From Chitinophaga pinensis (GTDB taxonomy: Bacteria > Bacteroidota > Bacteroidia > Chitinophagales > Chitinophagaceae), in NCBI GenBank assembly GCA_943324055.2, contig CALPKD020000077.1, forward strand, positions 1 through 6,494: a stretch of 6,494 bases of DNA, given 5' to 3'. Below the pieces are notes generated by a model that was not told the origin of the DNA, did no database searches, and saw only the letters and a program-made list of their open reading frames with translations. The position numbers and the translations under genes are program-made. Within the stretch, counting starts at the first letter, position 1; every line of letters begins with the position of its first letter. This document shows positions 6,493 through 6,494 of the stretch, piece by piece.

Positions 6493-6494
6493 GA

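Noticed and set aside
1..6494. A new defence, mobile or biosynthetic system
   Set aside because: No transposase, integrase, terminal inverted repeats, CRISPR repeats, toxin-antitoxin pair or unusual gene cluster is visible; the recognisable genes are housekeeping or common envelope genes.

Overview
The window looks like an ordinary housekeeping stretch of a low-GC member of the Bacteroidota, probably Chitinophagaceae or a close relative. The signs are an outer-membrane receptor of the carboxypeptidase-regulatory-domain plus plug plus barrel type, TAnnTTTG-like -7 promoter boxes, no convincing Shine-Dalgarno sequences, A-rich leaders before starts, and a large phospho-sugar mutase of the PGM2/PgcA kind. 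The placement is an inference from sequence character; no marker gene fixes it.

Layout, left to right. Positions 1-876 (minus) hold the N-terminal 292 residues of a Prc/Tsp-type carboxy-terminal processing protease, whose catalytic part lies beyond the left edge. Reading the other way, a tRNA-His(GTG) gene at about 1018-1092 has a good promoter upstream and an intrinsic terminator at 1097-1130. Only about 20 bases after that terminator starts a small two-helix membrane protein (1149-1682), probably DUF445-like. After an 80-base gap with a candidate promoter comes a TonB-dependent-receptor-like outer-membrane protein of 867 residues (1763-4366). It converges with a minus-strand pair, a phospho-sugar mutase (5' end cut by the right edge, 5095-6492) followed 6 bases later by protein-L-isoaspartate O-methyltransferase (4426-5088). 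One strong hairpin (4396-4437) sits between the convergent genes and its 3' arm runs into the last codons of the methyltransferase gene.

How they work together. The mutase and methyltransferase are close enough to be one transcript, pairing hexose-phosphate interconversion with protein repair, but no functional link is implied. The protease and the methyltransferase both belong to protein quality control, in different compartments. The receptor has no SusD-like or other obvious partner gene here, so its substrate cannot be read from context.

I found no mobile element, CRISPR array, defence system or other clearly new system. The points worth a second look are modest: a gene with almost no room for its own promoter behind a tRNA terminator, a Met in the SAM-binding loop of the methyltransferase, Gly/Met-rich segments in the receptor, a repeated GCGCGAA around its candidate -7 box, and a terminator that overlaps coding sequence.
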